A DNA stretch of 27,852 nucleotides from an uncultured Prevotella sp. (GTDB lineage Bacteria; Bacteroidota; Bacteroidia; Bacteroidales; Bacteroidaceae). This document shows positions 7,066 to 15,698 of the stretch, piece by piece (within the stretch, counting starts at the first letter, position 1; each line of letters begins with the position of its first letter). The notes beneath the pieces are model-generated. The model saw nothing but the letters and a program-made list of their open reading frames with translations, had not been told where the DNA came from and ran no database searches. The translations under genes and the position numbers were made by a program. The stretch spans positions 1 to 27,852 of the forward strand of contig CAMUQM010000005.1 in NCBI GenBank assembly GCA_947095945.1, given 5' to 3'.

Positions 7066-10000
7066 TTAATTTGCTTTTGCTAAAACCACATCAATTCTTA
7101 CGCCATTCGGTGTCTCAATAGCTGAGATGCCACAGCCACGTTTATTGGTAGATTCACCATTGTCGCGGGCTATCTGTCGGCAGATGAAGAACATCAAGCG
7201 GTCGGCAGAAGGCTGGAAGAGGTCGCGACATTCTTCGTCAGGCAGTGTCAATGTAGACATGAGGATATGTAAGGTTACATAACCATGCTGATGCTCTTCG
7301 GCTGTGACCGTAAGTGGTTGGTTGTTATTGATAAGATATAGTATATCAAATAAATAAGCAAGGAAGACAGGGTCGCCATTGATAAGTGGTGACTTGAATG
7401 GTCTTGTAAGCTTTGCAGTACTTACTACTGTTGAGATATCCACAGGACGTGATAGGAGTTTCACAGATTCTACCTGACTCATTGCTTGCTGGCTGAGAAT
7501 CTGATAGAGTTCTTTATAGTAGATTGCTAACTCGTCAATCGCCTCAAGTTGTCGGTCGGGCTCGTCCACAAGCTGACGAATACGTGAGGGGTAGTACATC
7601 GTTTCGTGCTTGAGCGTTGAAAGACAGTTGTCAAGAATACTGTTACTGATATGCAAACGCTCGTTCTCATATTCCACACAACGCACCTCATCTTCGAGCA
7701 TCTCTATGTCTGATTGGCTCTTCTGGTTCTCTTCTACAGATGCGACAAGTGCTTGCTTAATCTGTGTGACGATAGCAAGTAATCGTTCAGGGAATCGGTC
7801 GCTTAATACTTTTTCAACCTCTCTAAGCTTGTTTTCTTCGCTTACATCGCTGAGAAGGATGGTGTTAATCTGCTTTACACGCTCCAAACAGAATTGGTAA
7901 GACAGACGGTGACGATAATACATCACGTAATAAACGGGGAAGATAGAAAGTAAGAAGAGGACAAGAAGGGCAACAGCCACATTCTTATTGGTCTCAGACT
8001 TCATCATCATTCGGCAGTATTCGCCCAACGAATTATCGGCATAACGCTCCTTGAAGAGGTGGGTATAAACCGAGTTATTGTATTTATAAAGGTCCCATTC
8101 ATGCAGCGCCAGTGCAGCCACAGCACTTTCATTACGTATGTCAAGGATAATACCGTAGTTCATTGGTAGGCTATCATGATACCACTTAATCTCTGCAGGA
8201 ACAATAGAAAGACTTCCAAGTCGCTTCATCAGATCTTTTCCTTTAGGACGAAGCTGTAGATAATGCTGGTTGAGATAGTAACGGCAAGTATCAGCATAAG
8301 CCAATGTTTTACTGTATGCACCATTGATATTTGAAAAGTAAGCCGAGTCTGCATAGATACCTGCAAGGGTGTTGTAGTCTTTCTTTGCAAGGGCTGTAGC
8401 CTTATCGCTGGCTCTTGTAGGACGTGCCTGAGCAGATAATAAGGATGCTGTTGCCAAGAAGAAGGCAAGCAAAATACGACTGATACCCTTTGGCAAACGG
8501 AAGAAGAAACGGCTTCCCTTGTCTTTCAGACTCTCTACACCCATCTCGCAAACAGAGAATATCTGGCTAATCTTCTTGTATTTATTGATGATACCGTTGC
8601 AGTTCATCAGTCCAAATCCATGCGATGCGCTGTCTTTTTGGTCATGGATAGGTTTATGGTCGAAGATATGCTGTTGCTGTTCCTCAGTTAGTCCGCAACC
8701 TGTATCGGTAACAGATATCTCAACATAGTCTGGTTCTTCAGTGGATGTAATCGTCACTTCACCACCTTTCTCAGTGAATTTACGAGCATTATCAGCTAAT
8801 GTATTCACCATGAAAAGTGTCAGAACACGATCGGCTTTGACGACTGCCTTAGTGTCATTTACACGCAGGTCAATTCCTTTCATGTGGAAACCCATACGTC
8901 CTTTCTTCACGATATCGAATACCTGTTGTACTGGGAAACTCTCAATATGCAGTGACAGTTTACCTTGTCGGAGCTGAATCCACTCTGTAAGAACAGAGTT
9001 CAGTTCGTTTATCTTATCCGTCAACTCGCGAATATAGGTGTAACGTTCTGCCTTCACAGCTTCGTTTTCACCACCTTTCTTGAGCTTCTCAATCTCATGC
9101 AACATACGGTCGATAAGCGGGATTACACCATTTACAAGCGAAATCTTAGCCCGCTGTTCAAGGTTCTTACGCTTGTTATCAGTGAGATGTAACTTGTTGA
9201 TATCAAGTTGTTCAGATATCTCTTCATACTGTTCTGCCAGCTCTGCCATGTGTTGTTCGTTGTGTTGCCGCCACTGTTCAAGTGGAAGGAGGAGGTCGTC
9301 CAACGAACCTTGTGTGTCTTTTCTTCGGCGAAGATAGTGGAAAAGAACGAGTGAAGCAAGTACGAAGAAGATAGAGAGTCCTACAGCAAAGATAATAAGA
9401 TTCAGCTGTTGTGAGGTACGCTCTAACTGCTCTGCACGTGATGTGAGGTATCTATCTTGTCGGGTTTCGTCCTGCAGGTCCAGATAGATATTACGGTTAT
9501 AATCACTCTGTTGCTTGTTATTTATTGCCGAATAAGCCACACTTAGCTGTTCTCGAATAGATGCAACGAGGTCAGGTGCCTGCTTGATAGCAGGGTTGTT
9601 GTTCAAAGCCTTATTCAAACAGATGATCGCCGAGCGATAATCTTTTATCTGCCAATAGCATGAAGCCAGTGTACGATAGGAACCTGCCGTCTGATAAACG
9701 TCTCCATAACGTTGGAAGATATGGAGTGAACGTTGTGCCAGATTACCTGCAAGGAGCTTGTCAGGCATATGATCAAGGTTGAGATACTGGAAGGATGGAA
9801 GGTTATCGTGTATCAGTGTTTCTCGACTCTTATCGTTCAGAATAAGCTCACTGATAGCCTGTAAAGAGTTTGCTTCCCAATAAGGGAAATTGTGCTGTCG
9901 TGCAAGCATATAGCAACGTATGAGATACTCAAACTCCTTTTGTTCAATAGCTTTCTGCGAATTCGTATTGATAATGCCACCAGCTCCGATGTTATAGTAA

Positions 10001-10605
10001 TAAGCCAACAGCTGTGCCATGTCGGTTTGTATCTCTCCGTCAGGGTTAATCTGGCTGAGAGCTTTGACAGAGGGTTGTTCCAAACCTACATAATAGTAAT
10101 AAGTAGAAGTGACGATAGCAAACTCAGAGCGCGCATAGACCATACGGCGTTGCTGACGAGGAGAGAGAAGGTTCTCATCCTCTTCAATACGATGAATTCG
10201 TTTCTGCGCCTTCTCAAAGTAATCGTAGAACTCTTTGTTGAGTGACTCACGCTGACAAAGACGCATAAGCTGTATATCAGCTACCAGCAATTCTACTTGG
10301 TTATCAGTGATTTTAAGGACAGAGTCAAGTTTAGCATAGGCTGCAGTAAAGCGCATCTTCATCAAGTCAACGAAAGCAAGATTATTCAATGCTTCTGCCT
10401 TTCCTGCATCATAATCTCCTGCCATGTTATAGGCTTTATTTGCATAGATTCTCACGGAGTCGAGGTTGCGATAATGTAAAGCATAAGCCTTATCATTATA
10501 AACATCAACTTCTTGTTTGTGGGGAACAGTACAAGCAGCAAACAGCAGAAGGAATAGGCAAGCTACCCATCCCTTTATTATACTGTATGTCCTTACGTTA
10601 TTCAT
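7066..10605 (-). CDS. Large tandem sensor histidine kinase (DUF5112/DUF5113-type)
   Basis: 1179 residues in one uninterrupted frame. The signal peptide ends in a lipobox with C25 (LLLFAAC), then TPR-like helical repeats (about 45-375) form an extracytoplasmic sensor. A membrane helix (about 399-424) leads to a coiled coil, a candidate phospho-acceptor H503 (RMLHEIEKL) and an HATPase domain with N-box DNARKF (D605-N606), G1 DTGCGL (about 634) and G2 GFGLMN (about 662). Unusually the chain continues: a second hydrophobic segment (about 708-728), an extracytoplasmic region, a third helix (about 875-897), another coiled coil, H1000 in LKHET, and a second kinase-like domain lacking recognisable N and G boxes. 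I recall this architecture from Bacteroidota proteins annotated DUF5112/DUF5113. It should phosphorylate the response regulator encoded 26 bp downstream. The signal is unknown. Confidence 0.85.
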   Translation of the reverse strand: MNNVRTYSIIKGWVACLFLLLFAACTVPHKQEVDVYNDKAYALHYRNLDSVRIYANKAYNMAGDYDAGKAEALNNLAFVDLMKMRFTAAYAKLDSVLKITDNQVELLVADIQLMRLCQRESLNKEFYDYFEKAQKRIHRIEEDENLLSPRQQRRMVYARSEFAIVTSTYYYYVGLEQPSVKALSQINPDGEIQTDMAQLLAYYYNIGAGGIINTNSQKAIEQKEFEYLIRCYMLARQHNFPYWEANSLQAISELILNDKSRETLIHDNLPSFQYLNLDHMPDKLLAGNLAQRSLHIFQRYGDVYQTAGSYRTLASCYWQIKDYRSAIICLNKALNNNPAIKQAPDLVASIREQLSVAYSAINNKQQSDYNRNIYLDLQDETRQDRYLTSRAEQLERTSQQLNLIIFAVGLSIFFVLASLVLFHYLRRRKDTQGSLDDLLLPLEQWRQHNEQHMAELAEQYEEISEQLDINKLHLTDNKRKNLEQRAKISLVNGVIPLIDRMLHEIEKLKKGGENEAVKAERYTYIRELTDKINELNSVLTEWIQLRQGKLSLHIESFPVQQVFDIVKKGRMGFHMKGIDLRVNDTKAVVKADRVLTLFMVNTLADNARKFTEKGGEVTITSTEEPDYVEISVTDTGCGLTEEQQQHIFDHKPIHDQKDSASHGFGLMNCNGIINKYKKISQIFSVCEMGVESLKDKGSRFFFRLPKGISRILLAFFLATASLLSAQARPTRASDKATALAKKDYNTLAGIYADSAYFSNINGAYSKTLAYADTCRYYLNQHYLQLRPKGKDLMKRLGSLSIVPAEIKWYHDSLPMNYGIILDIRNESAVAALALHEWDLYKYNNSVYTHLFKERYADNSLGEYCRMMMKSETNKNVAVALLVLFLLSIFPVYYVMYYRHRLSYQFCLERVKQINTILLSDVSEENKLREVEKVLSDRFPERLLAIVTQIKQALVASVEENQKSQSDIEMLEDEVRCVEYENERLHISNSILDNCLSTLKHETMYYPSRIRQLVDEPDRQLEAIDELAIYYKELYQILSQQAMSQVESVKLLSRPVDISTVVSTAKLTRPFKSPLINGDPVFLAYLFDILYLINNNQPLTVTAEEHQHGYVTLHILMSTLTLPDEECRDLFQPSADRLMFFICRQIARDNGESTNKRGCGISAIETPNGVRIDVVLAKAN

Positions 10606-10648
10606 CTAATATATAGCCTTTGTTGCAGCTCGTCTTTATAATCAAAGG

Positions 10649-10656
10649 CAAATATA
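10649..10656 (-). promoter_or_regulatory. Candidate -7 element of the kinase operon
   Basis: The minus strand reads TATATTTG, matching TAnnTTTG, about 44 bp upstream of the kinase ATG. No TTTG is found at the expected 19-21 bp upstream, so the promoter may be weak or activator-dependent. Confidence 0.45.
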
Positions 10657-10784
10657 CAAAACTTTTCTCAAAAAAGAGGTAAACTATAATTCTTAATTAT
10701 TTAAACGGAGTACTTCTCAGTATGTCAGAATTATGGTAACCGTCTTTGATAGCATTTACTTTATAGGAGTATCAAACAAGCTAC

Positions 10785-10814
10785 ACCCCTTACCTTGGGG
10801 GACAGGTAAGGGGT
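10785..10814 (-). terminator. Stem-loop downstream of feoAB
   Basis: ACCCCTTACC (10785-10794) and GGTAAGGGGT (10805-10814) form a perfect 10-bp stem with a 10-nt loop. It lies about 95 bp past the feoAB stop and before the kinase promoter. The T-tract on the minus strand is poor (TAGCTTGTTTG), so it may be a 3'-end stabiliser rather than a strong terminator. The rest of 10606-10909 shows only the kinase promoter element and no gene. Confidence 0.5.
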
Positions 10815-10909
10815 TGGTTATTAGGTTTAGTTATAAGTTTAGTCGTCAGACGTATAATACGCCCCTATACTATCATTACTTATATTCTTTCAAAAACAAT
10901 TTCTGAACA

Positions 10910-13390
10910 TCAGATGAACAATAAGCCCACCTGAAAGACCACAGCACTGACTATCCAAGCTAATGCTGTGGTGTAGCCTGCAGCAAAGAGTGCCCACCCC
11001 CAACTGCCTGTCTCGCCCTTAATGGCTGCTATCGTAGCAACGCAAGGGAAGTAGAGCAGTACAAAGAGCAAGAAGCTAAAGGCTGTCAGTGTGGCTATAG
11101 GCTCTGCTTCTTCATAGCTGATATTATGCAAGGTCGCTACATCCTTTGTAATCAGATTATGTAGCTTTGAGTATTTTCCAACCTCACTACTATAACCGCT
11201 GTCGTCAGAGAAACTGTCATCATTGGAATAGAGCACACCCATTGTTGATGCAACAATCTCTTTTGCACCCATACCTGACAATAAACCTACATCTAACTTC
11301 CAACTGAAACCTTGTGGACGGAACACTGGTTCAACGGTCTTACCAATTCTTCCAATATAGCTTTGTTCCTGTCGTGCCTGCTTATCCATATTCGGATCGT
11401 CAGGGAGTGGGAAGTAGCCTAATGCCCATACGATGATTGAAGCAACAAGAATGATACCTCCCATCTTCTTCAGATATTGCTTTCCTTTTTCCCATGTATG
11501 GCGACCTATCGCCTTCCATGTTGGAAAGCGGTAAGGGGGTAGCTCCATCACAAACGGCGTATCCTCACCTTTGACAACAAAAGCAGAGAACAGACGACTC
11601 ATCACTACTGCCATCAACACACCTATTATATATAAGGAGAGCATGGCAAGCGAACGGTATTTCAAGGCAAAGAACGAACCCGTAATCATCACGTAGATAG
11701 GCAGACGAGCGGAGCAGCTCATCAATGGGAGAATCAGCATTGTGATTAACCTACTGCGACGACTTTCAATCGTACGTGTAGCCATCACCGCCGGCACATT
11801 ACAACCGAAGCCCATGATAAGTGGGATAAACGACTTTCCATGCAGCCCCATCTTGTGCATCAATCGGTCCATGATGAAAGCAGCACGTGACATATAACCG
11901 CAATCCTCCATATATGAGATGAAGAAATAAAGTATCAATATCTGAGGTAGGAATACGATAACGGCTCCTACACCACCGATAATACCATCAACGACCATAT
12001 CCTTTACTGGACCATCGGGCATATTCGTTGAAACAAACTCGCCCAACCAGCCTACACCAGCCTCTATCCAGTCCATCGGATACTGACCAATGACGAAGGT
12101 TGCCGTGAACATCACCAACAAAATAAGGAAGAAGATGGGGAAACCAAAATACTTGTTTGTCAATATGCGGTCGATGACATGGGTTGTTTGATAAGTATCT
12201 TTCTTATTACCTGTCGAGAACTTCGCCTCCTTCAGCGCACCATTGATGAAACCATACTTAGCATCCATGATTGCTGTCTCGCTGTCGTTGCCAGTTTCCT
12301 CCTTTACACGTGCGGCTGCCGTATCACGGTGATTGAATATCTCAACCGAATCAGTTAACGAACTGACGAGTTCTTCCACGTCCTTATCATGTTCCAACAG
12401 TTTGATAGCAAGATAGCGAGTAGAATAGCGACGACAGAGTTCTGGATATTTCTTCAAGTGCTCCTGCATCTCTTTAATACCATGTTCTATCTCATGTCCG
12501 TGGTTGATATGAATATGGCGGAACTTCAACGACTCGTCTTCTTTCCCTTCATAAACAGCGATAATCTGACGGAAAAGTTCCTTCACGCCTCTACCATTGG
12601 TGAATACTGTTGGTACCATCGGTACGCCGAAGAGTTCAGAGAGTTGCCGCACATTGACATGGTCACCACGCTGTTCTGTCTCATCAAACATATTGAGTGC
12701 ACAAACCATACGTATGTGCATATCTATCAATTGCGTTGTAAGATAGAGGTTGCGCTCAAGGTTAGAAGAGTCTATCACGTTGATAACAACATCTGGTGTC
12801 TTATCTACCAACTGTTTACGTACATAGAGTTCTTCAGGGCTATAGGCAGAAAGACTATAAGTGCCGGGGAGGTCTACAAGATTAAATTCATAGCCATCAT
12901 ACTCGGCATGTCCCACCTTTGCATCAACCGTCACTCCCGAATAGTTTCCCACTCGTTCGTGTGCACCAGATGCAAAGTTGAAAAGCGAAGTCTTACCACA
13001 ATTAGGATTACCAACAAGTGCTACATTGATAGTGCGCCTCTTACGGTTTGCTGCATCTGACAGTTCGTCGGGCGTTAATTCCTTATCTGTACTGTCGAAT
13101 GTAGTAGAGTCCATCGCAACCTTACTGTCTGCATATTCCGCCTCATTTTCAAGTGCACGTGCTTCCACTTCTGACAATACCTCTATCTGGTCAGCCTCGC
13201 TATGGCGAAGGCTAACCTCATAGCCCATAATCTTATATTTAACAGGGTCTTGCAAGGGCGCATTGAGCAATACCTCAACGGTCTTTCCCTTGATAAATCC
13301 CATTTCTATGATTCGTTTCCGGAAACCACCGTGTCCCGATACCTTTACGATAACACCAGTTTCTCCCGTTTTTAATTCTGATAGCTTCAT
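10910..13390 (-). CDS. feoAB: FeoA-FeoB fusion, ferrous iron transporter
   Basis: 826 residues. The first 75 form a FeoA (SH3-like) domain, with LKTGETGVIVKVSGHGG and a GF-KG segment. A linker of about 45 residues joins it to FeoB. The cytosolic G domain has G1 GNPNCGKTS (127-135), G2 around SGVTVD (151-156), G3 DLPG (173-176) and G4 NMFD (233-236). Membrane helices and paired Gate domains follow (GFGCNVPAVMATRTI and MGAKEIVASTMG). The protein imports Fe2+ across the inner membrane, the main iron route for anaerobes. FeoA-FeoB fusion is common in Bacteroidota, for example Porphyromonas. The gene is monocistronic. No promoter motif lies close upstream; the nearest TAnnTTTG on this strand is at 13973-13980, beyond a repeat array. 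A Fur-type site was not recognised. Confidence 0.96.
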   Translation of the reverse strand: MKLSELKTGETGVIVKVSGHGGFRKRIIEMGFIKGKTVEVLLNAPLQDPVKYKIMGYEVSLRHSEADQIEVLSEVEARALENEAEYADSKVAMDSTTFDSTDKELTPDELSDAANRKRRTINVALVGNPNCGKTSLFNFASGAHERVGNYSGVTVDAKVGHAEYDGYEFNLVDLPGTYSLSAYSPEELYVRKQLVDKTPDVVINVIDSSNLERNLYLTTQLIDMHIRMVCALNMFDETEQRGDHVNVRQLSELFGVPMVPTVFTNGRGVKELFRQIIAVYEGKEDESLKFRHIHINHGHEIEHGIKEMQEHLKKYPELCRRYSTRYLAIKLLEHDKDVEELVSSLTDSVEIFNHRDTAAARVKEETGNDSETAIMDAKYGFINGALKEAKFSTGNKKDTYQTTHVIDRILTNKYFGFPIFFLILLVMFTATFVIGQYPMDWIEAGVGWLGEFVSTNMPDGPVKDMVVDGIIGGVGAVIVFLPQILILYFFISYMEDCGYMSRAAFIMDRLMHKMGLHGKSFIPLIMGFGCNVPAVMATRTIESRRSRLITMLILPLMSCSARLPIYVMITGSFFALKYRSLAMLSLYIIGVLMAVVMSRLFSAFVVKGEDTPFVMELPPYRFPTWKAIGRHTWEKGKQYLKKMGGIILVASIIVWALGYFPLPDDPNMDKQARQEQSYIGRIGKTVEPVFRPQGFSWKLDVGLLSGMGAKEIVASTMGVLYSNDDSFSDDSGYSSEVGKYSKLHNLITKDVATLHNISYEEAEPIATLTAFSFLLFVLLYFPCVATIAAIKGETGSWGWALFAAGYTTALAWIVSAVVFQVGLLFI

Positions 13391-13399
13391 ATCTTTGAT

Positions 13400-13453
13400 A
13401 ATTCAGAATTCACTTTTGAGAATTCAAAATTCACAATTCAGAATTCATAATTA
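13400..13453. repeat. Short degenerate repeats built on AATTC
   Basis: Just upstream of feoAB, variants of ATTCAGAATTCA and AAAATTCAC follow one another, with three GAATTC palindromes. On the feoAB strand they lie in the presumed leader and could fold into small hairpins next to the start codon. They are distinct from the larger array to the right. Confidence 0.6.
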
Positions 13454-13488
13454 TGATTACTTCTTGTCTGCTGTATTTATTGCTATAA

Positions 13489-13961
13489 GCAACTTGTTCA
13501 CTCGTCAACTTGTTCACTCGTCAACTTGCCCAACTTGTCAACTTAAAGTTCCTATGTTACTTTGTCTCCTTTGCAAGCAACTTGTTCACTTGTCAACTTG
13601 TTCACTCGTCAACTTGTTCACTCGTCAACTTGTCCAACTTGTCAACTTAAAGTTCCTATGTTACTCTGTCTCCTTCGCAAGCAACTTGTTCACCTGTCAA
13701 CTTGCCCACTCGTCAACTTGAAGTTCCTATGTTACTTTGTCTCCTTTGCAAACAACTTGTTTACTCGTTAACTTGTTCACTCGTCAACTTGTCCAACTTG
13801 TCAACTTAAAGTTCCTATGTTACTCTGTCTCCTTCGCAAGCAACTTGTTCACCTGTCAACTTGCCCAACTTGTCAACTTAAAGTTCCTATGTTACTTTGT
13901 CTCCTTTGCAAGCAACTTGTTCACTCGTCAACTTGTTCACCCGTCAACTTGCCCAACTTGT
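13489..13961. repeat. Two-level tandem repeat array (VNTR) upstream of feoAB
   Basis: Five full and one partial copies of a long unit begin GCAACTTGTT and, in full copies, end TTCCTATGTTACTYTGTCTCCTTYGCAA. Copy bounds are 13489-13576 (88 bp), 13577-13680 (104), 13681-13751 (71), 13752-13839 (88), 13840-13911 (72) and 13912-13961 (partial). Lengths vary mainly in steps of 16 bp because each copy holds one to three CAACTTGTTCACTCGT sub-units. End variants alternate: copies 1, 3 and 5 have TTTGTCTCCTTTGC, while 2 and 4 have CTGTCTCCTTCGC. Copy lengths are mostly not multiples of three, so no reading frame is preserved. The open frames across it are therefore not genes. Confidence 0.9.
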
Positions 13962-13972
13962 ATGTGAACAAA

Positions 13973-13980
13973 CAAAGGTA
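13973..13980 (-). promoter_or_regulatory. Candidate distant promoter (-7 element) of feoAB
   Basis: The minus strand reads TACCTTTG, identical to the rpoD -7 element. No clear TTTG lies 19-21 bp upstream. If used, transcription starts near 13966 and crosses the whole repeat array, giving a leader of about 575 nt. No other TAnnTTTG was found between here and the feoAB start. Confidence 0.45.
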
Positions 13981-14315
13981 ATGAAAAAAAATAAAATAGA
14001 AAGCGTTTACGAAGTAAATACCTAATAATGGGGATAGTCAACGCCTATAGAACAAGGTTATAAGTGATAAATACTTTCTTAATGCTAATGATAACAAACA
14101 AATTCGCAATAGACGAAGACCTCCACTTAAAGAACTCTTTAGAAAGAGCGTAGAGTTAAAACACAAGTGAAGTTTGATTTAAAATTTTGTTTTTTGTATT
14201 ATTCTATCTCGTATAATATATTAATTAATATTAAATCTTAATAGGGGAGGGCAATAAAATGAGTAGATGTATTCTTAAAATTGCTATCTTTGTGGCTAAC
14301 ATAAAAGCATAGTCT
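13981..14315. other. AT-rich intergenic region between feoAB leader and the small secreted protein
   Basis: No gene is visible. It holds a nested imperfect inverted repeat (CACTT 14124-14128 / AAGTG 14165-14169 and AACTCT 14133-14138 / AGAGTT 14152-14157), a T-rich tract near 14175-14200, and the -7 element at 14285-14292. Confidence 0.5.
14285..14292 (+). promoter_or_regulatory. Candidate -7 element for the 14316-16121 gene group
   Basis: TATCTTTG matches TAnnTTTG perfectly, 24 bp upstream of the ATG at 14316. A -33 TTTG at the expected distance is not evident. The predicted start gives a leader of only about 15-20 nt. Confidence 0.5.
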
Positions 14316-14627
14316 ATGATAAAAAATATATTTACTCCTTTTCTTTTCACATTACTGCTTTCAGTAGGCTTCACCGCTCCGGTGCAGGCACGTGCAGCGA
14401 TTGATTTGATTGACTTCGACACACAGACGATTTCAATCTCAGTTGTTGGTAACGTGTTGCATGTTGTAGGTGCTGAGGACGAACAACTTGCAGTTTATAA
14501 TGTGACGGGTGTACGCGTGATGAGCGTGAAGGTTGACGGCAGCGATAAGCACTATACGCTTAACCTCCCGAAGGGATGCTATATCGTTAAGGTGGGCAAT
14601 GTTGTCCGCAAGGTTTCTATTCGTTAA
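14316..14627 (+). CDS. Small secreted protein resembling a lone T9SS sorting domain
   Basis: 103 residues. A signal peptide (hydrophobic FLFTLLLSVGFTAP, cut near VQARA) precedes about 75 residues. The last 60 or so look like the C-terminal sorting domain of type IX cargo: a strand LHVVGAED, then AVYNVTGVRVMSV, LNLPKGCYIVKVG and the closing VRKVSIR. Normally this domain follows a large passenger, but here almost nothing sits between it and the signal peptide. It may be a surface-anchored mini-protein or a relic of a larger cargo. The ECF sigma gene starts 43 bp downstream on the same strand, so the two may be co-transcribed. The physiological role is unknown. Confidence 0.7.
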   Translation: MIKNIFTPFLFTLLLSVGFTAPVQARAAIDLIDFDTQTISISVVGNVLHVVGAEDEQLAVYNVTGVRVMSVKVDGSDKHYTLNLPKGCYIVKVGNVVRKVSIR

Positions 14628-14670
14628 GTAGCGTTTCGCTCTTGACGATCCAAGCAGTTCCTGAAGAGTA

Positions 14671-15219
14671 GTGACTTCCCTCGATGAAGCTGAAGTGATT
14701 CGCCAGTTGGCGAGTCCCGAAGGAAGACAGAAGATTTTTCCCGTGATTGTTGACCAGTATAGCCAGTCGCTGTATTGGAAGATTCGTAGTATTGTTCTTA
14801 CTCATGATGATGCTGACGACGTGTTGCAAAACACGTTTCTCAAGGCATGGAAGAGTCTTTCAACCTTTCAGGGGAAGTCGAAAATCTCTACTTGGCTTTA
14901 TCGAATAGCTATCAACGAGTCGTTGGAGTTTCTGCGTAACCAAAAGGCGGCAACGCTGTCCAGTGCTGATGCCGACCTCTCGGTGGCTAATCGGTTGATG
15001 GCGGATGACTACTTCGATGGTGACAAGAGTCAGGCGTTGTTGCAGGAAGCCATTGCGAGTTTGCCCGATGTGCAGCGTGCGGTGTTCACACTTCGTTATT
15101 ATGACGAGATGAAATATTCCGAGATAAGCGAGATATTGGGTACCAGCGAGGGTTCGCTGAAAGCCTCTTATCATATTGCGGTGCAGAAGATTACTGACTA
15201 CGTGAAGCGGTATGAATAA
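14671..15219 (+). CDS. ECF-type RNA polymerase sigma factor
   Basis: 182 residues. Region 2 spans about 30-90 (LYWKIRSIVLTHDDADDVLQNTFLKAW, then FQGKSKISTWLYRIAIN). Region 4 spans about 125-180 (LPDVQRAVFTLRYYDEMKYSEISEILG, then SLKASYHIAVQKI), with only a short linker between them; this is the two-domain ECF layout. The start must be GTG at 14671: an in-frame TGA lies at 14662-14664, no ATG follows before conserved sequence, and the next ATG (14684) is in another frame. ECF factors switch on small regulons after release from an anti-sigma factor. The two downstream genes, a one-helix membrane protein and a Spy-like protein, suggest control by envelope state. Confidence 0.93.
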   Translation: MTSLDEAEVIRQLASPEGRQKIFPVIVDQYSQSLYWKIRSIVLTHDDADDVLQNTFLKAWKSLSTFQGKSKISTWLYRIAINESLEFLRNQKAATLSSADADLSVANRLMADDYFDGDKSQALLQEAIASLPDVQRAVFTLRYYDEMKYSEISEILGTSEGSLKASYHIAVQKITDYVKRYE

Positions 15220-15286
15220 TATTTTTACCTTGATGATTAAACCATTCAACCTTTCTGCAGTCTAAGTTATATCAAAGAAAAACTTT

Positions 15287-15682
15287 ATGGAATCAACGAA
15301 TCACTTACAAAAGGAATTTGGCACGCAGCGCCCTTTTACTGTTCCTGAGAATTACTTCTCGGAATTGTCTTCCCTTGTGATGTCTCAGATACCAGCAGAA
15401 GAGCAGAAAGAAAGGGATGTTAAGACAGAGCCACGTCGTGCAATGGTACGTTATCTCCGCCCATTGGCAGCTGCAGCAATGACTATTGGAGTTGTGTTAG
15501 TAGGCTTCCTTGCCTATCATGAGTTTGATGGCGGACAGGGAAAAGAGTCATTAGGAGGCGGTCATTTAGCACAAGATGCTCAGGAGTTGTCGGCTTCGTC
15601 AGCTGATGATTTTGATCAGGCAGCTGATTATTTTATGATAGACGAGTCGGATATGTATGCTTATCTGGCAAGTGCAGAATAA
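15287..15682 (+). CDS. Single-pass membrane protein, putative anti-sigma factor
   Basis: 131 residues. A short soluble N-terminus carries FTVPENYFSEL, a motif common in small Bacteroidota proteins encoded next to ECF sigma factors. One membrane helix follows at about 63-82 (PLAAAAMTIGVVLVGFLAYHEF), after RR and R-rich positive charges. The C-terminal 45 residues are acidic and would lie outside the inner membrane. The gene begins 67 bp after the sigma gene and ends 16 bp before the next. By position and topology it is likely to hold or sense for the sigma factor, but no zinc-binding anti-sigma motif is present, so the role is inference. Confidence 0.7.
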   Translation: MESTNHLQKEFGTQRPFTVPENYFSELSSLVMSQIPAEEQKERDVKTEPRRAMVRYLRPLAAAAMTIGVVLVGFLAYHEFDGGQGKESLGGGHLAQDAQELSASSADDFDQAADYFMIDESDMYAYLASAE

Positions 15683-15698
15683 CAAAGGAGAAGAAAGT

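Noticed and set aside
12389..13060. 223-residue open frame antisense to feoAB
   Set aside because: It lies wholly inside the strongly supported feoAB G-domain region and has no recognisable domain or promoter.
13391..13488. A riboswitch or close promoter directly before feoAB
   Set aside because: Only short AATTC-type repeats are visible; no TAnnTTTG on the feoAB strand and no recognisable aptamer fold.
13489..13967. Open reading frames and a possible CRISPR array across the repeats
   Set aside because: Repeat lengths are mostly not multiples of three, so no periodic protein is preserved. The intervening sequence is itself repeated, with no unique spacers, so this is a tandem repeat and not a CRISPR.
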